This document shows, one piece after another, positions 44,325-53,825 of a stretch of 54,409 bases of DNA (within the stretch, counting starts at the first letter, position 1; the number at the start of each line of letters is the position of its first letter). Position numbers and translations under genes: made by a program. Below the pieces are notes generated by a model. The model saw only the letters and a list, made by a program, of their open reading frames with translations. It ran no database searches and had not been told where the DNA came from. Origin of the DNA: Desulfuromonas sp. (GTDB lineage Bacteria; Desulfobacterota; Desulfuromonadia; Desulfuromonadales; Desulfuromonadaceae); contig PKUE01000169.1 in the NCBI GenBank assembly GCA_002869685.1, positions 1,576-55,984 of the forward strand, in the 5' to 3' direction.

Positions 44325-44759
44325 ATGATGATCCACCATCAACATCTCAATAGCCTTGCCGCAATCATCTGGTACTTCGGCAGCATCGCCCTGTTTGCCA
44401 AAAGTGGCGAATTGATTCTGGCGGCCGAAGAACTTCGACCGGAAGAACTCGCCCACTGGCTGGTCCCGGGTAGCGGCGTGGTTCTCGGCTGGCTGAAGGG
44501 ACGGTGGATTTTCCGGCGTGCCTGTCGTAAAAACCGGCTGCGGATCATTCGGCTCGAACAACCGAAACTCTGGCAATGTTACCGGGGCGCCTTTTATCTG
44601 ATGCTCGCGCTGATGATCAGCACTGGCGCCCTGCTTTCAACCCTGGCTCACGGCCACTATTTCGGCTTGATCAGCGTCGCCAGTCTGGATATGGCTCTGG
44701 CCTTCGGTCTGCTCTACGGCAGTCGTGAATTCTGGCAACCCTGGCCCGAGATGAGCTAA
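44325..44759 (+). CDS. Small integral membrane protein, hypothetical
   Basis: The 144-residue product has about four hydrophobic segments ([16 protein letters not shown], a second near [28 protein letters not shown] and [16 protein letters not shown]) separated by basic stretches such as [13 protein letters not shown] recognise no family. ATG codons at 44325 and 44328 are adjacent and the ribosome site is weak. It is divergent from pyruvate kinase and its stop overlaps the macro-domain gene stop by four bases on the opposite strand. Confidence 0.6.
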   Translation: MMIHHQHLNSLAAIIWYFGSIALFAKSGELILAAEELRPEELAHWLVPGSGVVLGWLKGRWIFRRACRKNRLRIIRLEQPKLWQCYRGAFYLMLALMISTGALLSTLAHGHYFGLISVASLDMALAFGLLYGSREFWQPWPEMS

Positions 44760-45268
44760 CGCCGCCGCGCCAAGCTCTGCTGCAACGCCTGATAAACACC
44801 GTCATCCACACAGGCAAACATCACCCGCCTCAAAACCGAACTCGGCTCCAGAACAGCACACACTTCGCGAATGGCAATTTCACAGGCCACATCGAGGGGA
44901 AAACGGTAGACACCGCAACTGATGGCGGGGAACGCCACACTGCTCAGGCCGTGGGAAACGGCCAGCTTCAGGCTGTTGCGATAGCAGGCCGCCAGCAACA
45001 TCTCTTCATTACGCTGGCCACCGTGCCATACCGGACCAACCGTATGGATCACATAGCGGGCGGGCAAGGCGTAACCACGCGTCATTTTGGCATCACCGGT
45101 GTGGCAGCCTCCCAGGCGGCGACATTCGTCAAGCAGTTCAGGTCCGGCAGCCCGATGAATGGCACCATCAACACCACCGCCGCCAAGCAGTGACTCATTG
45201 GCCGCATTAACGATGGCATCAACGGCCAAGGTGGTAATATCCTCTTTGACGATTTCGATCTGTTTCAT
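44756..45268 (-). CDS. Macro-domain protein, ADP-ribose hydrolase (YmdB/MacroD type)
   Basis: The 170-residue single-domain protein has the YmdB/MacroD pattern: [35 protein letters not shown] and [13 protein letters not shown]. These enzymes hydrolyse O-acetyl-ADP-ribose or remove mono-ADP-ribose from proteins and nucleic acids. The catalytic Asn of NAAN and the Asp of GVDGA are intact. A close paralogue lies at 47002-47535. Confidence 0.93.
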   Translation of the reverse strand: MKQIEIVKEDITTLAVDAIVNAANESLLGGGGVDGAIHRAAGPELLDECRRLGGCHTGDAKMTRGYALPARYVIHTVGPVWHGGQRNEEMLLAACYRNSLKLAVSHGLSSVAFPAISCGVYRFPLDVACEIAIREVCAVLEPSSVLRRVMFACVDDGVYQALQQSLARRR

Positions 45269-45404
45269 AGCGGTTACCTTAGCGGGAGAATATCAGTTGC
45301 TCACTTGTCAAATATAACGGCTTGGCGCATATTGTCCAGACAGGGAACTGCACCTGTTGGCTCCCCGCAATATCCCGCCACCGTCATCACATAAAGGACG
45401 TACC

Positions 45405-46556
45405 ATGTCACTACATCTATCCCAGCGCGCTCAGGATGTCACCCCGTTTCTTGCCATGGAAGTGATGGAGCAGGCCAAGGAACTCGAAGCCGCTGGCCGT
45501 GACATCATCTACCTGTGTCTGGGAGAACCCGATTTTGCCACCCCAGCCAAAATTGTCGCGGCCGCCCGGCAGGCGATTGCTGACGGCCACACGGCCTACA
45601 CCCATTCCCTCGGTCTGCTGGAGTTACGTGAAGAGATCTGTCGTCACTATCAGCGCCGCTATCAGGTCACTGTTGAGCCGGATCAGGTGATTGTCTCGTC
45701 GGGAACCAGCCCGTTGATGTTGTTGCTGTTCGCCGCCCTGCTCGATCCCGGTGATGAACTGATCCTGACCAATCCCGGCTACGCCTGTTACGCCAACTTT
45801 ATCCGCTTCAACGGCGGCACCCCGATAGAGATCACCACCCGCGCCGAACAGGGATTCCAGCCCGATCCGCAGGACGTACGCAAAGCGCTGTCACCACGCA
45901 GTCGCGGTCTGCTGATCAACTCGCCGTCCAACCCGGCGGGCTCGCTGATGCCAACGGCTTGGCTGGAACAACTGGCAGCGCTGCCGGTGCCGGTCATTTC
46001 CGACGAAATCTATCATGGTCTGACCTATCAGGGGGAAGAGCGCAGTATCCTTGAATTCACCGATCAGGCGTTTGTCCTCGGCGGATTTTCCAAAACCTAC
46101 GCCATGACCGGCTGGCGACTGGGTTACCTCATCGCCCCCAAAGCGGCGGTGCGGGTGCTACAGAGCCTGCATCAGAATTTCCTGATCTGTGCCGGTAGTT
46201 TTATTCAGCATGCCGGAATCGTTGCACTGCGTGATTGCCACGACGATGTGAAACGGATGCGACAGGCCTACGACGAGCGCCGCCAGTATCTCGTCGCCCG
46301 ACTCAAGGACTTGGGATTTATCATCCACAGTGAACCGGTCGCCGCCTTCTACGTGTTTGCCGATGCCCGCCATCTCGGCCACGATTCCATGGCGCTGGCA
46401 CGGGAAATTCTTGCGGAAACGGGCGTTGCGGTGACACCCGGTATCGACTTCGGCAGCGGAGGTGAAGGATTCCTGCGTTTCTCCTATGCCAACAGTCTGG
46501 AACGCCTTCAAGAGGCGACAGATCGTTTGGAGCAGTGGTTGCAGGAACGTTCCTGA
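45405..46556 (+). CDS. PLP-dependent aminotransferase class I/II
   Basis: The 383-residue fold-type I enzyme has IIYLCLGEPDFATP at the N-terminus, INSPSNPAGSLMP, ISDEIYHGLTY and the PLP lysine in GGFSKTYAMTGWRLGYL. It resembles aspartate/aromatic aminotransferases; the exact amino donor is not readable. AAGGA seven bases upstream of the ATG at 45405 is good. It lies between two macro-domain genes and is followed at once by the repeat R2. Confidence 0.9.
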   Translation: MSLHLSQRAQDVTPFLAMEVMEQAKELEAAGRDIIYLCLGEPDFATPAKIVAAARQAIADGHTAYTHSLGLLELREEICRHYQRRYQVTVEPDQVIVSSGTSPLMLLLFAALLDPGDELILTNPGYACYANFIRFNGGTPIEITTRAEQGFQPDPQDVRKALSPRSRGLLINSPSNPAGSLMPTAWLEQLAALPVPVISDEIYHGLTYQGEERSILEFTDQAFVLGGFSKTYAMTGWRLGYLIAPKAAVRVLQSLHQNFLICAGSFIQHAGIVALRDCHDDVKRMRQAYDERRQYLVARLKDLGFIIHSEPVAAFYVFADARHLGHDSMALAREILAETGVAVTPGIDFGSGGEGFLRFSYANSLERLQEATDRLEQWLQERS

Positions 46557-46584
46557 AAGACAGCATCCTGGCAACCCGGCCCCC

Positions 46585-46965
46585 TCGTTCGGCAGCGCCG
46601 AATAAAGTGAACGTTACTGCGATGGTTGTCGGCAAACAGTTTGAGGACTGGTGCTGCCAGGCCGAGTTTGACCGACATCGCAGGGTAAGTGAATGGCGTA
46701 AGAGAACTCGCAGGGCGCAATGACGAGGGTCGGCGCCACTTTTGTCGATGCAAAAGTGGCCCGAAGTGGGCGCGGAAGCCCACGTCACATGGGAACCATC
46801 ATTGCAAACGGATGAGGCTCGCCCCCTTTAGAGCGACGAATCGTGCACCTCACCATCTTTGGCGTAAAATAGAGATACCCGTCTTACGCTTTTCTCTATG
46901 TTCTTCCGTGGCACCGATCTAACGAAAGGTGGGACGGAGCCCACCCTTCGTTAGCCTGTTATTTG
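46585..46965 (+). repeat. Dispersed structured repeat copy R2 (module B then partial A)
   Basis: Gene-free stretch between the convergent aminotransferase and second macro-domain gene. Module B (46585-46800) has hairpins CTGCGATG/CATCGCAG (46617-46624 with 46676-46683) and GCCACTTTTG/CAAAAGTGGC (46736-46761), plus GTGGGC/GCCCAC. Relative to R1 both of the first two stems show compensated pair changes. The distal half of module A follows (46811-46965, ending around GGTGGGACGGAGCCCACC), in the reverse module order to R1. Confidence 0.86.
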
Positions 46966-47001
46966 GCACCCGGAATGAGCGATGAAGCCATCGTTGCCAA
47001 C

Positions 47002-47535
47002 CTAGATTGCTTCGACCAGTGGCATACGCATCTGCACCAGATGCTCACGCATACTGCGCTCGACCGCATCGCGATAGCAGACAAAATAAACCTGTTCGAT
47101 CTGATCGTTGCCATCAAGACATTGGGCCGCAACTTCCAGAGCGATCTCACAGGCGGTGGGGATCGGAAACTGGTAAGCACCGCAACTGATCGCCGGAAAC
47201 GCCAGCGTCTTGCAGCCATGCGTCCGCGCCAGTTTGAAACATTCCCGATAACAGGAGGCAAGCAACGCCTCTTCGTTGCCAACACCGCCATCCCATTGCG
47301 GGCCAACGGTATGGATCACATAACGTGCCGGCAGATTATAGCCTGAGGTGATTTTAGCCGTTCCGACCACACAGCCTTTCAGGCGGCGGCATTCGTCCAT
47401 CAATTCCGGGCCTGCGGCATCGTGAATGGCACCATCGACACCCCCGCCACCCAACAACTTTGTGGTGGCTGTATTGACAATCGCATCAACATTGAGCTGG
47501 GTAATATCCGCTTTGATAATCTCAATCCGTTTCAT
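47002..47535 (-). CDS. Macro-domain protein with altered catalytic loop (paralogue)
   Basis: The 177-residue protein closely resembles the product at 44756-45268 ([43 protein letters not shown]). However, the loop NAAN of active YmdB/MacroD proteins reads NTAT here, so the asparagine that helps catalysis is missing. It may bind ADP-ribose without hydrolysing it, or act slowly. It is on the minus strand and its stop is about 36 bp from repeat R2. Confidence 0.88.
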   Translation of the reverse strand: MKRIEIIKADITQLNVDAIVNTATTKLLGGGGVDGAIHDAAGPELMDECRRLKGCVVGTAKITSGYNLPARYVIHTVGPQWDGGVGNEEALLASCYRECFKLARTHGCKTLAFPAISCGAYQFPIPTACEIALEVAAQCLDGNDQIEQVYFVCYRDAVERSMREHLVQMRMPLVEAI

Positions 47536-47595
47536 GATTCATCCTGTTTCGAGGTTGACGTTGACAGACTCCATCGGTGCTCTTGTCGTTGCCTG

Positions 47596-49008
47596 TCAGC
47601 CCCCTCCCAGAGTGAGATGGATATTTTCCGCGGCGCGCTTGCCATCACCCATGGCCAGAATAACCGTCGAGCCCCCTCGGGTGATATCGCCTCCGGCATA
47701 GACTCCGGGCAGGTTGGTCAAACCAGAGCTATCGATACGAATCTGACCTGAATCCTGCAATTTCAGATGAGGTGCCGTCGCCGTCAGCAACGGATTGGGC
47801 CGGGTCCCCAGAGCGTTGACCACCACATCGACCTCAAGGTCGAAGGTTTCCCCGTCAATGGCCTCGGGGCGTTGCCGTCCCGACGCATCAGGCTCGCCAA
47901 GGCGCATTTTCTGGCAGCGTAGCGCCGCCACCCAGCCCTGGTCATCACCAAGGATCTCCAATGGCGAACTGAGCATAACAAACTCGACCCCTTCCGCTTT
48001 GGCATGATGGATCTCTTCAACCCGCGCCGGCATCTGCGCTTCACAGCGCCGATACACGATCATCGCCCGTTCGGCGCCCAATCGACGCGCCGTACGCACG
48101 CAATCCATGGCGGTATTCCCGGCACCGATCACCGCAACCCGGCGACCCTGAACAATCGGCGTCGGGCAGCCTTCGACACGACCGGCCCCCATCAGATTCA
48201 CCCGGGTCAAATACTCGTTGGCCGCATAAACCCCTTTGAGCGCTTCGCCGGGCAGGTTCATCATCACCGGCAATCCGGCGCCATTGCTGATCAACACCGC
48301 ATCAAACTGCTCTTTAAGCTGATCAATGGTCAGGGTTTTACCGACAATCACGTTACACTGAATATCGACCCCCCGGGCCTGCAGACGCTCAACTTCCAGA
48401 TCGACAATCTGCTTGGGCAGACGAAACTCGGGAATACCGTAACGCAACACGCCGCCGGTATCGTGCAGCGCTTCAAAAATTGTCACCTGATGGCCGTGGT
48501 GAACCAGATCCCCAGCGGCAGATAAACCACACGGACCACTGCCGACGATGGCGACACGCTTGCCCGTTGGTGCAGCATCGGTCGTCTCCCCCAGTTCCTG
48601 TGGGTGAGCCATAGCCCAATCTGCGACATAGCGCTCCAGATAGCCGATGGCCACCGACTTCCCTTTTACCCCCCGCACACAGCGCGACTCGCACTGATTT
48701 TCCTGAGGACACACCCGGCCACACACGGCGGGCAGGGCATTATCCCCCTGAAGAATACGTGCGGCTTCGGGCAGATTGTTGTCGGCAACCGCCTGAATGA
48801 ATTCCGGGATCGCCACCTGAACCGGGCAGCCTTCAACACAGACCCGATTTTTACATTGCAGGCAACGTTGCGCTTCGGCCAGAGCCTGCTCGTGGGTCAA
48901 CCCCAGGTTAACTTCAGCAAAATTACGACTGCGGGCCTGGGCATCCTGTTCCGGCATAATCGTGCGCTGGATCGCCAGCCGCTCACGTGTTGTCATAGCA
49001 TGGGTCAT
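47596..49008 (-). CDS. nfnB: NfnB/GltA-type NADPH-dependent flavoprotein oxidoreductase
   Basis: The 470-residue protein is of the glutamate-synthase small-subunit fold. An N-terminal 4Fe-4S domain has CLQCKNRVCVEGCPV and CGRVCPQENQCESRCVRG. FAD- and NAD(P)H-binding motifs are VAIVGSGPCGLSAAGDL and VAVIGAGNTAMDC, with GVYAGGDITRGGSTVILAMGDGKRAA at the C-terminus. With the overlapping NfnA-like partner it should bifurcate electrons between NADH, NADPH and ferredoxin, or act as sulfide dehydrogenase SudA. A stand-alone glutamate synthase role is less likely because the partner is adjacent. Confidence 0.9.
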   Translation of the reverse strand: MTHAMTTRERLAIQRTIMPEQDAQARSRNFAEVNLGLTHEQALAEAQRCLQCKNRVCVEGCPVQVAIPEFIQAVADNNLPEAARILQGDNALPAVCGRVCPQENQCESRCVRGVKGKSVAIGYLERYVADWAMAHPQELGETTDAAPTGKRVAIVGSGPCGLSAAGDLVHHGHQVTIFEALHDTGGVLRYGIPEFRLPKQIVDLEVERLQARGVDIQCNVIVGKTLTIDQLKEQFDAVLISNGAGLPVMMNLPGEALKGVYAANEYLTRVNLMGAGRVEGCPTPIVQGRRVAVIGAGNTAMDCVRTARRLGAERAMIVYRRCEAQMPARVEEIHHAKAEGVEFVMLSSPLEILGDDQGWVAALRCQKMRLGEPDASGRQRPEAIDGETFDLEVDVVVNALGTRPNPLLTATAPHLKLQDSGQIRIDSSGLTNLPGVYAGGDITRGGSTVILAMGDGKRAAENIHLTLGGG

Positions 49009-49841
49009 TGGGCACCTCCGGCCGCCAACGCATCAAGGTGGCAAGTTTCGTGATGACGATACATGGTCAGGCGGTCCATCAGGCCGGCAAAATCAACGTC
49101 GTGGGCATCAAATTCAGGACCATCGACACAGGCGAAACGAACCTCATCGCCCACGGTGACCCGACAGCCGCCGCACATACCGGTGCCATCGATCATAATC
49201 GGATTAAGACTGACCACCGTTTTGATCTGCCACGGCCGCGTTACCTCGGCAACGGCCCGCATCATCGGCAGCGGTCCAACGGCGAATACCGCCTGGGGAC
49301 GACGCGACTCATCGGCAATCAACGCTTCGAGGGCCTGGGTTACAAACCCTTTTGTGCCACGGCTGCCGTCGTCTGTGGTGACCTGAACCTCGCTGCTGTA
49401 TTGGCTCAGTTCCTGTTCGAGAATGACGTAATCGGCCGAACGGCCACCAATAATCGAGGTCACATCATTTCCGGCTTCATGCAGGGCGCGCACCAGCGGA
49501 TACAACACCGCCGTGCCGACACCGCCACCGATGCAGGCAACCCGTCCCCAGTGTTCAATCTCGGTAGGCTGCCCCAACGGTCCGGCAACATCGCGCAGCG
49601 CACCACCGACCGGCGTCTCGACAATCTTGCGAGTCGCCGCTCCCATGGCCTGAATAAACAGGGTGATGGTACCGGCCTGCGGATCCGCGGCACCGATAGT
49701 GAGCGGGATACGTTCTTCCCCTTCACTGCGGCGTACCATGACAAATTGTCCCGGCTGACGCGAGACGGCAATGCGTGGTGCCATCACGGTTAAACGGTGT
49801 AGATTCGGGGCCAAAACAGAATTTTCTACGACTTCAAACAT
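49005..49841 (-). CDS. nfnA: NfnA/SudB-type ferredoxin-NAD(P)+ reductase subunit
   Basis: The 278-residue protein is a ferredoxin-NADP reductase-like subunit: FAD region GQFVMVRRSEGEERIPLTIG, CIGGGVGTAVLYPLVRAL for NAD(P), and a C-terminal 2Fe-2S set in MCGGCRVTVGDEVRFACVDGPEFDAHDVDF. It starts at 49841 (GGAGAG upstream) and overlaps nfnB by four bases. The complex with NfnB transfers electrons between pyridine nucleotides and ferredoxin. Two direct repeats and palindromes lie just upstream (49851-49939). Confidence 0.92.
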   Translation of the reverse strand: MFEVVENSVLAPNLHRLTVMAPRIAVSRQPGQFVMVRRSEGEERIPLTIGAADPQAGTITLFIQAMGAATRKIVETPVGGALRDVAGPLGQPTEIEHWGRVACIGGGVGTAVLYPLVRALHEAGNDVTSIIGGRSADYVILEQELSQYSSEVQVTTDDGSRGTKGFVTQALEALIADESRRPQAVFAVGPLPMMRAVAEVTRPWQIKTVVSLNPIMIDGTGMCGGCRVTVGDEVRFACVDGPEFDAHDVDFAGLMDRLTMYRHHETCHLDALAAGGAQ

Positions 49842-49850
49842 GCTCTCTCC

Positions 49851-49939
49851 AAACTGTATACGCAATAAAAAAACTGTATACATTACAGTCACTTATACCA
49901 CAGTAACAGGCGTTTTTTTAAAGGTCAAACGTATACGTT
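49851..49939. promoter_or_regulatory. GTATAC-containing operator cluster upstream of nfnAB
   Basis: AAACTGTATAC occurs at 49851-49861 and 49871-49881, exactly 20 bp apart. The second is part of ACTGTA-TACAT-TACAGT (49873-49889), a perfect inverted repeat. A third, AACGTATACGTT (49928-49939), is a perfect 12-bp palindrome. The spacing puts sites on one face of the helix, as for a dimeric regulator. Confidence 0.5.
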
Positions 49940-49965
49940 ATCCCTGTGAAATCGCCTCTGAGAGC

Positions 49966-50002
49966 ACAAAAAAACGCGCCCGGCTCAAGGGCCGGGCGCG
50001 TT
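49966..50002 (-). terminator. Rho-independent terminator of the haem lipoprotein gene
   Basis: AACGCGCCCGGC/GCCGGGCGCGTT (49973-49984 and 49991-50002) is a perfect 12-bp stem followed on the minus strand by seven Ts. It lies 26 bp after the stop. Confidence 0.9.
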
Positions 50003-50027
50003 GATGATTCACGAATAATTCGCAGAA

Positions 50028-50714
50028 TTACTTGACGTGGCAACCGCCACATTTGGTCGGACCGCCCTGCTCTTTATGGCAATCCTTGCACAAAACGTGT
50101 GCCGTGGCTTTACCGAGCTCAAACGGGCCAGGCGTGTTGGCGCCATGGCAGGTCGGGCACCCGAAGCTCTCACCATGAAAGGCGTGAGGCAGGGTGACAT
50201 TGGCGTAACTGTTTTCAATCACGATCGTTTCCGGCGGGGTAATCGACGTTGCTGCAGCCGCTGCCGTTTCGGTGGCTTCGGTAACAGCAGTAGTGCCGGC
50301 ACTCTCGGCATCACTCTCAGCGGTCGCCACTTTGTCGGTCACCGCAGACAACAGGCCACTGCCGGTGGTCTGGGCCGAATTGGACAGATCGGCCACTTTA
50401 TCCTCAACCGCTGTCGCTACGTCACTGACCTGTGCCGCAGCCTCTTCACCGGCGGCAACAGCCGTTTCTTTAGCCGTTTCGGCAAGCTCGGTGACACCAC
50501 TGTCTTCAACCATCTGCTTACCCGCCTCGACAACGTCTGCCGCGGTCTCTTTCACCGCATCAACAGTGTTCTCCACCGCCTGATGGACGGTTTCTGTTGT
50601 TACTGTTGCCTCCGGTGCCGGAGCACTATGGCTCTCAGCAGCTTTGTCTTCTTTCTTACCGCAACCGGCAACAATCAGCATTGCCATCATCAGGGAAACC
50701 ACGAGAGTTCTCAC
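50028..50714 (-). CDS. Lipoprotein with long helical spacer and three CXXCH haem sites
   Basis: The 228-residue protein has a lipobox (LIVAGCG), about 130 residues of Ala/Glu/Thr/Val-rich, low-complexity helix (TAKETAVAAGEEAAAQVSD) and a C-terminal domain of about 60 residues with three haem-binding motifs CPTCH, CKDCH and CGGCH, plus further His residues. It resembles c7-type triheme domains. The helix could carry the haem domain across or along the envelope to take electrons. I prefer the GTG at 50714, five bases after GGAGG. It has its own terminator. Confidence 0.85.
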   Translation of the reverse strand: MRTLVVSLMMAMLIVAGCGKKEDKAAESHSAPAPEATVTTETVHQAVENTVDAVKETAADVVEAGKQMVEDSGVTELAETAKETAVAAGEEAAAQVSDVATAVEDKVADLSNSAQTTGSGLLSAVTDKVATAESDAESAGTTAVTEATETAAAAATSITPPETIVIENSYANVTLPHAFHGESFGCPTCHGANTPGPFELGKATAHVLCKDCHKEQGGPTKCGGCHVK

Positions 50715-50796
50715 ATCATCCTCCATTATTAACGTTTAGAAACATTTCTTAAACAGATTCAAAGAATAGTGCTTTTTACCGTGTCTGTCCAGCGCT

Positions 50797-51978
50797 CTAC
50801 AACTTCGCATCTACCGCTGCGGCGGCGGCCGTCCCCTTATCACGCGCACCAGCGATGGAAACATCACGGGCCAGCAACACCCCGAGGCGTCGTTTCCCCG
50901 AAACACCGGGCTTGCCAAACAGGCGGATCTGGGTGTCCGGTTGTGCCAGCGCCACATCCAGCCCGGAAAAACTTACCTGGGTAGAGTGCCCTTCCACCAG
51001 CACCACCGCCGAAGCCGACGGCCCATGCTGGACGATATTGGGGATCGGCAAACCGAGGATCGCCCGGGCATGAAGGGCAAATTCGGACAGGTCCTGGGAG
51101 ATCAACGTCACCAGACCGGTATCGTGCGGGCGGGGAGAGACCTCGCTGAAAAACACCTCATCCCCCTGAATAAACAACTCAACCCCGAAAATCCCCCAAC
51201 CACCCAACGCATCGGTAACCTGCCGGGCCATCTGCTGGGCTTTTTCCAGAGCACTGGCCAACATGGCCTGCGGTTGCCACGACTCCTGATAATCGCCATC
51301 GACCTGACGATGGCCGATCGGCTGACAAAAACTGGTGCCGTCTTTATGACGGACCGTCAGCAGCGTAATCTCGTAGTCAAAATCGAGAAATCCTTCGACA
51401 ATCACCTTGCCACCACCGGCACGGCCGCCTTTTTGCGCATATTCCCACGCGGCATCGATCTCATCTTCATGACGCACCACGCTCTGCCCTTTACCGGAAG
51501 AGCTCATGATCGGCTTAACCACGCATGGCAAACCCAGTTCAGCGACTGCGGCCTGAAACGTCACTTCGTCTTCGGCAAAACGATACGCTGATGTCGGCAA
51601 CCCCAACTCCTCGGCAGCCAGACGACGAATCCCCTCGCGGTTCATAGTCAACTGGGCGGCGCGGGCCGTTGGCACCACGTTAAAGCCCTCCGCTTCGAGT
51701 TCCACCAGCGTTGCCGTGGCAATGGCTTCTACCTCCGGGACAATGTAGTGGGGCTTTTCAAATTCGACGACGCGGCGCAGCTCATCACCGTCCAGCATGG
51801 AGAAGGTATAGGAGCGGTCCGCTACCTGCATGGCTGGCGCGTTGGCATAACTATCACAGGCAATCACTTCCACACCCAGACGCTGAAATTCGATAACCAC
51901 TTCTTTCCCCAGTTCGCCGGAACCGCAGAGCATAACGCGGGTCGCGGTCGGGGAAAAGGGCGTTCCTATTGTTGCCAT
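50797..51978 (-). CDS. purT: Formate-dependent GAR transformylase PurT
   Basis: The 393-residue ATP-grasp enzyme formylates glycinamide ribonucleotide with formate and ATP in purine synthesis. [66 protein letters not shown] and PLGVLLARD-like ends are typical. Upstream (51979-52140) two hairpins can be drawn, but I cannot assign a riboswitch class. Confidence 0.96.
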   Translation of the reverse strand: MATIGTPFSPTATRVMLCGSGELGKEVVIEFQRLGVEVIACDSYANAPAMQVADRSYTFSMLDGDELRRVVEFEKPHYIVPEVEAIATATLVELEAEGFNVVPTARAAQLTMNREGIRRLAAEELGLPTSAYRFAEDEVTFQAAVAELGLPCVVKPIMSSSGKGQSVVRHEDEIDAAWEYAQKGGRAGGGKVIVEGFLDFDYEITLLTVRHKDGTSFCQPIGHRQVDGDYQESWQPQAMLASALEKAQQMARQVTDALGGWGIFGVELFIQGDEVFFSEVSPRPHDTGLVTLISQDLSEFALHARAILGLPIPNIVQHGPSASAVVLVEGHSTQVSFSGLDVALAQPDTQIRLFGKPGVSGKRRLGVLLARDVSIAGARDKGTAAAAAVDAKL

Positions 51979-52143
51979 GGCTGATCCTCCTGAAACAAAA
52001 ACTAGGGCTGTGGTTAAACCGGTGACATTCCCCGGTCAGATTCTGTTCGGGAAAGATGATCTCTCCGCTCAAGGAGCATAACAAACAGTTGCTCCCTTGA
52101 CGAGTTTGTAAACACAATCATCAGGTTTCGCGGTGAAATAACA
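51979..52143 (-). other. Leader region of purT
   Basis: The 165 bp before purT contain hairpins on the minus strand: AAGGGAGCA/TGCTCCTT near 52075-52110 and ACCGG/CCGGT near 52020-52040. They may form an RNA leader, but no known riboswitch core was recognised. AGGAGGA precedes the start. Confidence 0.3.
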
Positions 52144-52174
52144 AAAGCCGCCCGGATGTTCTCGGGACGGCTTT
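52144..52174 (-). terminator. Rho-independent terminator of cstA
   Basis: AAAGCCGCCCG and CGGGACGGCTTT (52144-52154 and 52163-52174) pair with one bulged A, followed on the minus strand by TTTTGTT. It lies 27 bp past the cstA stop. Confidence 0.8.
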
Positions 52175-52200
52175 AAAAAGAATTGTGCGCTGCTTAGGGT

Positions 52201-53625
52201 TTAGATGGAATCCTGATCCAGAACCACATCAGGCTGACGGCCAAAACACAGCATAAAAATCGTCAGGCTGAAAATTGCCACACCCAGACCGATGTAAGTC
52301 GCGATCTGCAACGGCAGACCAAAGCCGATGGGTGCATAGCCAAGATACGTCGCCGCTACTGCGGTCATGAAGGTTGCCGGAACCGTTGCAATCCAGTGCA
52401 GCTTGCCCTGCTTGATCAGATAGGCGGCTGCAGTCCACAGCACGATGGTCGCCAGGGTTTGATTGGCCCAGCCGAAGTAGCGCCAGATCACTCCGAATTC
52501 GGCCTTGGAAATCAGGAAGCCAACTGCAAACAGCGGCACCGCCAACAACAGTCGCCGCCCTACCGCACGTTGCTCCATATTGAGAAAGTCGGCAATGATC
52601 AGGCGGGCGCTGCGAAACGCGGTATCCCCGGAGGAGATCGGCAGGATAATGACACCGATCACGGCCAGCAACCCACCGACCGGCCCCAGCAGAGTGGTGG
52701 AGATTTCGTTAACCACGTGAGCCGGGCCGCCAACGGCCAGGGCCTCATTGAGGGCACCGGGTTGATGGTAAAACGCCATGCCCAGCGTTGCCCACACCAA
52801 CGCGATCAGACCTTCACCGATCATCGCGCCGTAAAACAGCGAACGCCCATGGCGTTCGTTGGACACACAGCGCGCCATAAGCGGCGACTGAGTAGCATGG
52901 AAACCACTGATGGCACCACAGGCGATGGTGATGAACATCAGCGGCCACAGCGGTAGTTCATCGGGATGCAGGTTGCTCAGGGTCAGCTGCGGATAAAATT
53001 CATAGCCCTGGGCCATCAGCGCAATGGTCAAACCAACGGCCATAAAAATCAGCACCGCGCCGAACAGCGGATAGAGGCGACCGATGATTTTCTGAATCGG
53101 CAAAATGGTGGCCAGAAAGTAGTAACCGAAAATAATCGCGACCCACACCGTGACACTAAGGCCGGACATATTGCCGAGCAGTTTGGCCGGGCCGAGGACA
53201 AAGACGATACCGACCAACAGCAGCAGCACGATGGAAAACAGCCGCATAAACTGTTTGAAACCGCTGCCAAGCTGCACGCCTACTACATCGGGAATGCTCT
53301 TGCCGTCATGACGGATCGACAACATCCCCGAAAAATAATCATGCACCGCCCCGGCAAAAATGGAGCCAATGACGATCCAGACCAGCGCCGACGGACCGTA
53401 CAACGCACCGAGGATCGGGCCGAAAATCGGGCCGAGTCCGGCGATATTAAGCAGTTGAATAAGGAAAATTTTCCGCGGCGAAATCTCCACATAATCGACA
53501 CCATCGGCCAGCGATTGGGCGGGTGTAGGCCGGCTGGGATCAGGCCCGAAGACGTTATCAACGAAACGGCCGTAAAAAACGTAACCGAGAATCAGGGCGA
53601 GTACACAAGCGAAAAAATACAGCAT
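52201..53625 (-). CDS. cstA: Carbon starvation protein CstA family transporter
   Basis: The 474-residue protein has about a dozen hydrophobic helices with family signatures YGRFVDNVFG, QLLNIAGLGPIFGPILGALYGPSALVWI and FSGMLSIRHDGKSIPDVVG, and SGFHATQSPLMARCVSNE. E. coli CstA is about 700 residues, so this is the shorter version seen in other anaerobes. CstA transporters import pyruvate or peptides. The ATG at 53625 has AAGGAGG six bases upstream. It is separate from purT because of the terminator. Confidence 0.93.
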   Translation of the reverse strand: MLYFFACVLALILGYVFYGRFVDNVFGPDPSRPTPAQSLADGVDYVEISPRKIFLIQLLNIAGLGPIFGPILGALYGPSALVWIVIGSIFAGAVHDYFSGMLSIRHDGKSIPDVVGVQLGSGFKQFMRLFSIVLLLLVGIVFVLGPAKLLGNMSGLSVTVWVAIIFGYYFLATILPIQKIIGRLYPLFGAVLIFMAVGLTIALMAQGYEFYPQLTLSNLHPDELPLWPLMFITIACGAISGFHATQSPLMARCVSNERHGRSLFYGAMIGEGLIALVWATLGMAFYHQPGALNEALAVGGPAHVVNEISTTLLGPVGGLLAVIGVIILPISSGDTAFRSARLIIADFLNMEQRAVGRRLLLAVPLFAVGFLISKAEFGVIWRYFGWANQTLATIVLWTAAAYLIKQGKLHWIATVPATFMTAVAATYLGYAPIGFGLPLQIATYIGLGVAIFSLTIFMLCFGRQPDVVLDQDSI

Positions 53626-53825
53626 GGCGAGCCTCCTTATCGTCATGCGGCTCCAGGCACCTCAACACGCCGGACACCGCTGTTACCTTAATGATAAGCA
53701 AGGGGGAGAAGGAAGAGAAAAGGTTCCCGGTGAGTGGTTTGATTTGTGGGGTGAGTGGTCGGTTAAATGGAGTAAGTGGCTCCGTTTGTCGAGATGGCAG
53801 TTTAGCGAGCTTCATCCGTACACAT

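Noticed and set aside
51979-52143. Purine or ZTP riboswitch upstream of purT
   Set aside because: Hairpins can be drawn, but the conserved core of those classes was not found.
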